Assembly (NCBI GenBank): GCA_049316905.1
Contig: JBMOJH010000041.1
Coordinates: 1 to 28,235, forward strand
Reading direction: 5' to 3'
Length of the DNA stretch: 28,235 bases
Origin: CAIPVR01 sp049316905
GTDB lineage: Bacteria; Actinomycetota; Acidimicrobiia; Acidimicrobiales; Microtrichaceae
The translations under genes were made by a program, and so were the position numbers. The notes below the pieces were generated by a model, which saw nothing but the letters and a program-made list of their open reading frames with translations, did no database searches and had not been told where the DNA came from. Positions 28,065-28,235 of this stretch are shown in pieces (within the stretch, counting starts at the first letter, position 1; the number at the start of each line of letters is the position of its first letter).

Positions 28065-28235
28065 CTGCTCGCGCTCCTTCTTCGGGGCAGCCGCCGTGGC
28101 CGCCGATCGTTCCTGCTGGCCACCGGCGCCACCCCGGCGCCCGTTCCGTCCTCCGCCACCCGACCGCTGCCCGTCGGAGGCCTCCTGCTTCCGGGCCGGT
28201 GCCCGGTTCGCACCGCCCCGGTCGCTGTCGTTCTT
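28065..28235 (-). other. Open low-complexity frame continuous with khpB (N-terminus of KhpB or tail of YidC)
   Basis: Read on the minus strand in the khpB frame, these 57 codons have no stop and encode an Arg/Gly/Gln/Lys/Ala-rich chain (QRSGGGGRNGRRGGAGGQQ within it, ending APKKEREQ before Met). Such sequence is typical of actinobacterial YidC tails or of long KhpB heads. The other two frames stop inside khpB, at 28022 and near 28050. The window ends before this can be settled. Confidence 0.5.

Overview
The window is high-GC DNA, densely coded, from an actinobacterium. Gene order matches the two arms that flank oriC in Mycobacterium: DUF5318–ponA–rpsF–ssb–rpsR–rplI–dnaB, and pcnA–DUF6049–(MviN-type kinase)–sigM-like–anti-sigma–trxB–trxA–cwlM–parB–parA–rsmG–khpB. 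Several genes start on GTG/ATG 6–8 nt after a TANNNT box (leaderless style). The gene content and the small zinc-ribbon gene suggest a lineage near Acidimicrobiia, but this is inferred from style and not proven. The right edge should lie a few kb from oriC (yidC/rnpA/rpmH/dnaA expected beyond it). No gene-free stretch exceeds 300 bases. I see no tRNA, rRNA, CRISPR array, insertion sequence or attachment site.

Positions 1–2980: an arsenic-resistance cluster next to dnaB. It has an ArsI/CadI-type C–As lyase (minus), a divergent ArsR (plus), and a tightly overlapped minus-strand operon: ArsR–ArsC fusion, aquaporin and ArsC. A probable ABC-transporter start runs off the left edge.

Positions 3145–7465: replication/ribosomal operon rpsF–ssb–rpsR–rplI, then dnaB carrying an intein in the helicase core. 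DnaA-box-like repeats lie between rplI and dnaB.

Positions 7638–15594: panB, a 59-residue zinc ribbon, a class A penicillin-binding protein, DUF5318, a methyltransferase, a universal stress protein, a CCA-adding enzyme with an unusual insert, and a histone-deacetylase-family hydrolase.

Positions 15684–24598 (all plus): GNAT; DUF6049 secreted/anchored protein; transmembrane Ser/Thr kinase whose ectodomain resembles the C-terminus of mycobacterial MviN although no MurJ flippase is present; ECF sigma factor and membrane anti-sigma-like protein; small membrane protein; trxB; trxA with a SigR/SigH-like promoter; and a CwlM-like protein whose amidase zinc ligands all appear lost. Together this looks like an envelope-control and thiol-redox block.

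Positions 24599–28235 (minus): parB, parA (with two parS sites and a clear promoter upstream), rsmG and khpB (jag): the chromosome-segregation and origin-proximal block. The strongest leads are the MurJ-less but catalytically intact MviN-like kinase, the pseudoamidase CwlM, the DnaB intein with a decayed homing endonuclease, and the DnaA-box clusters.
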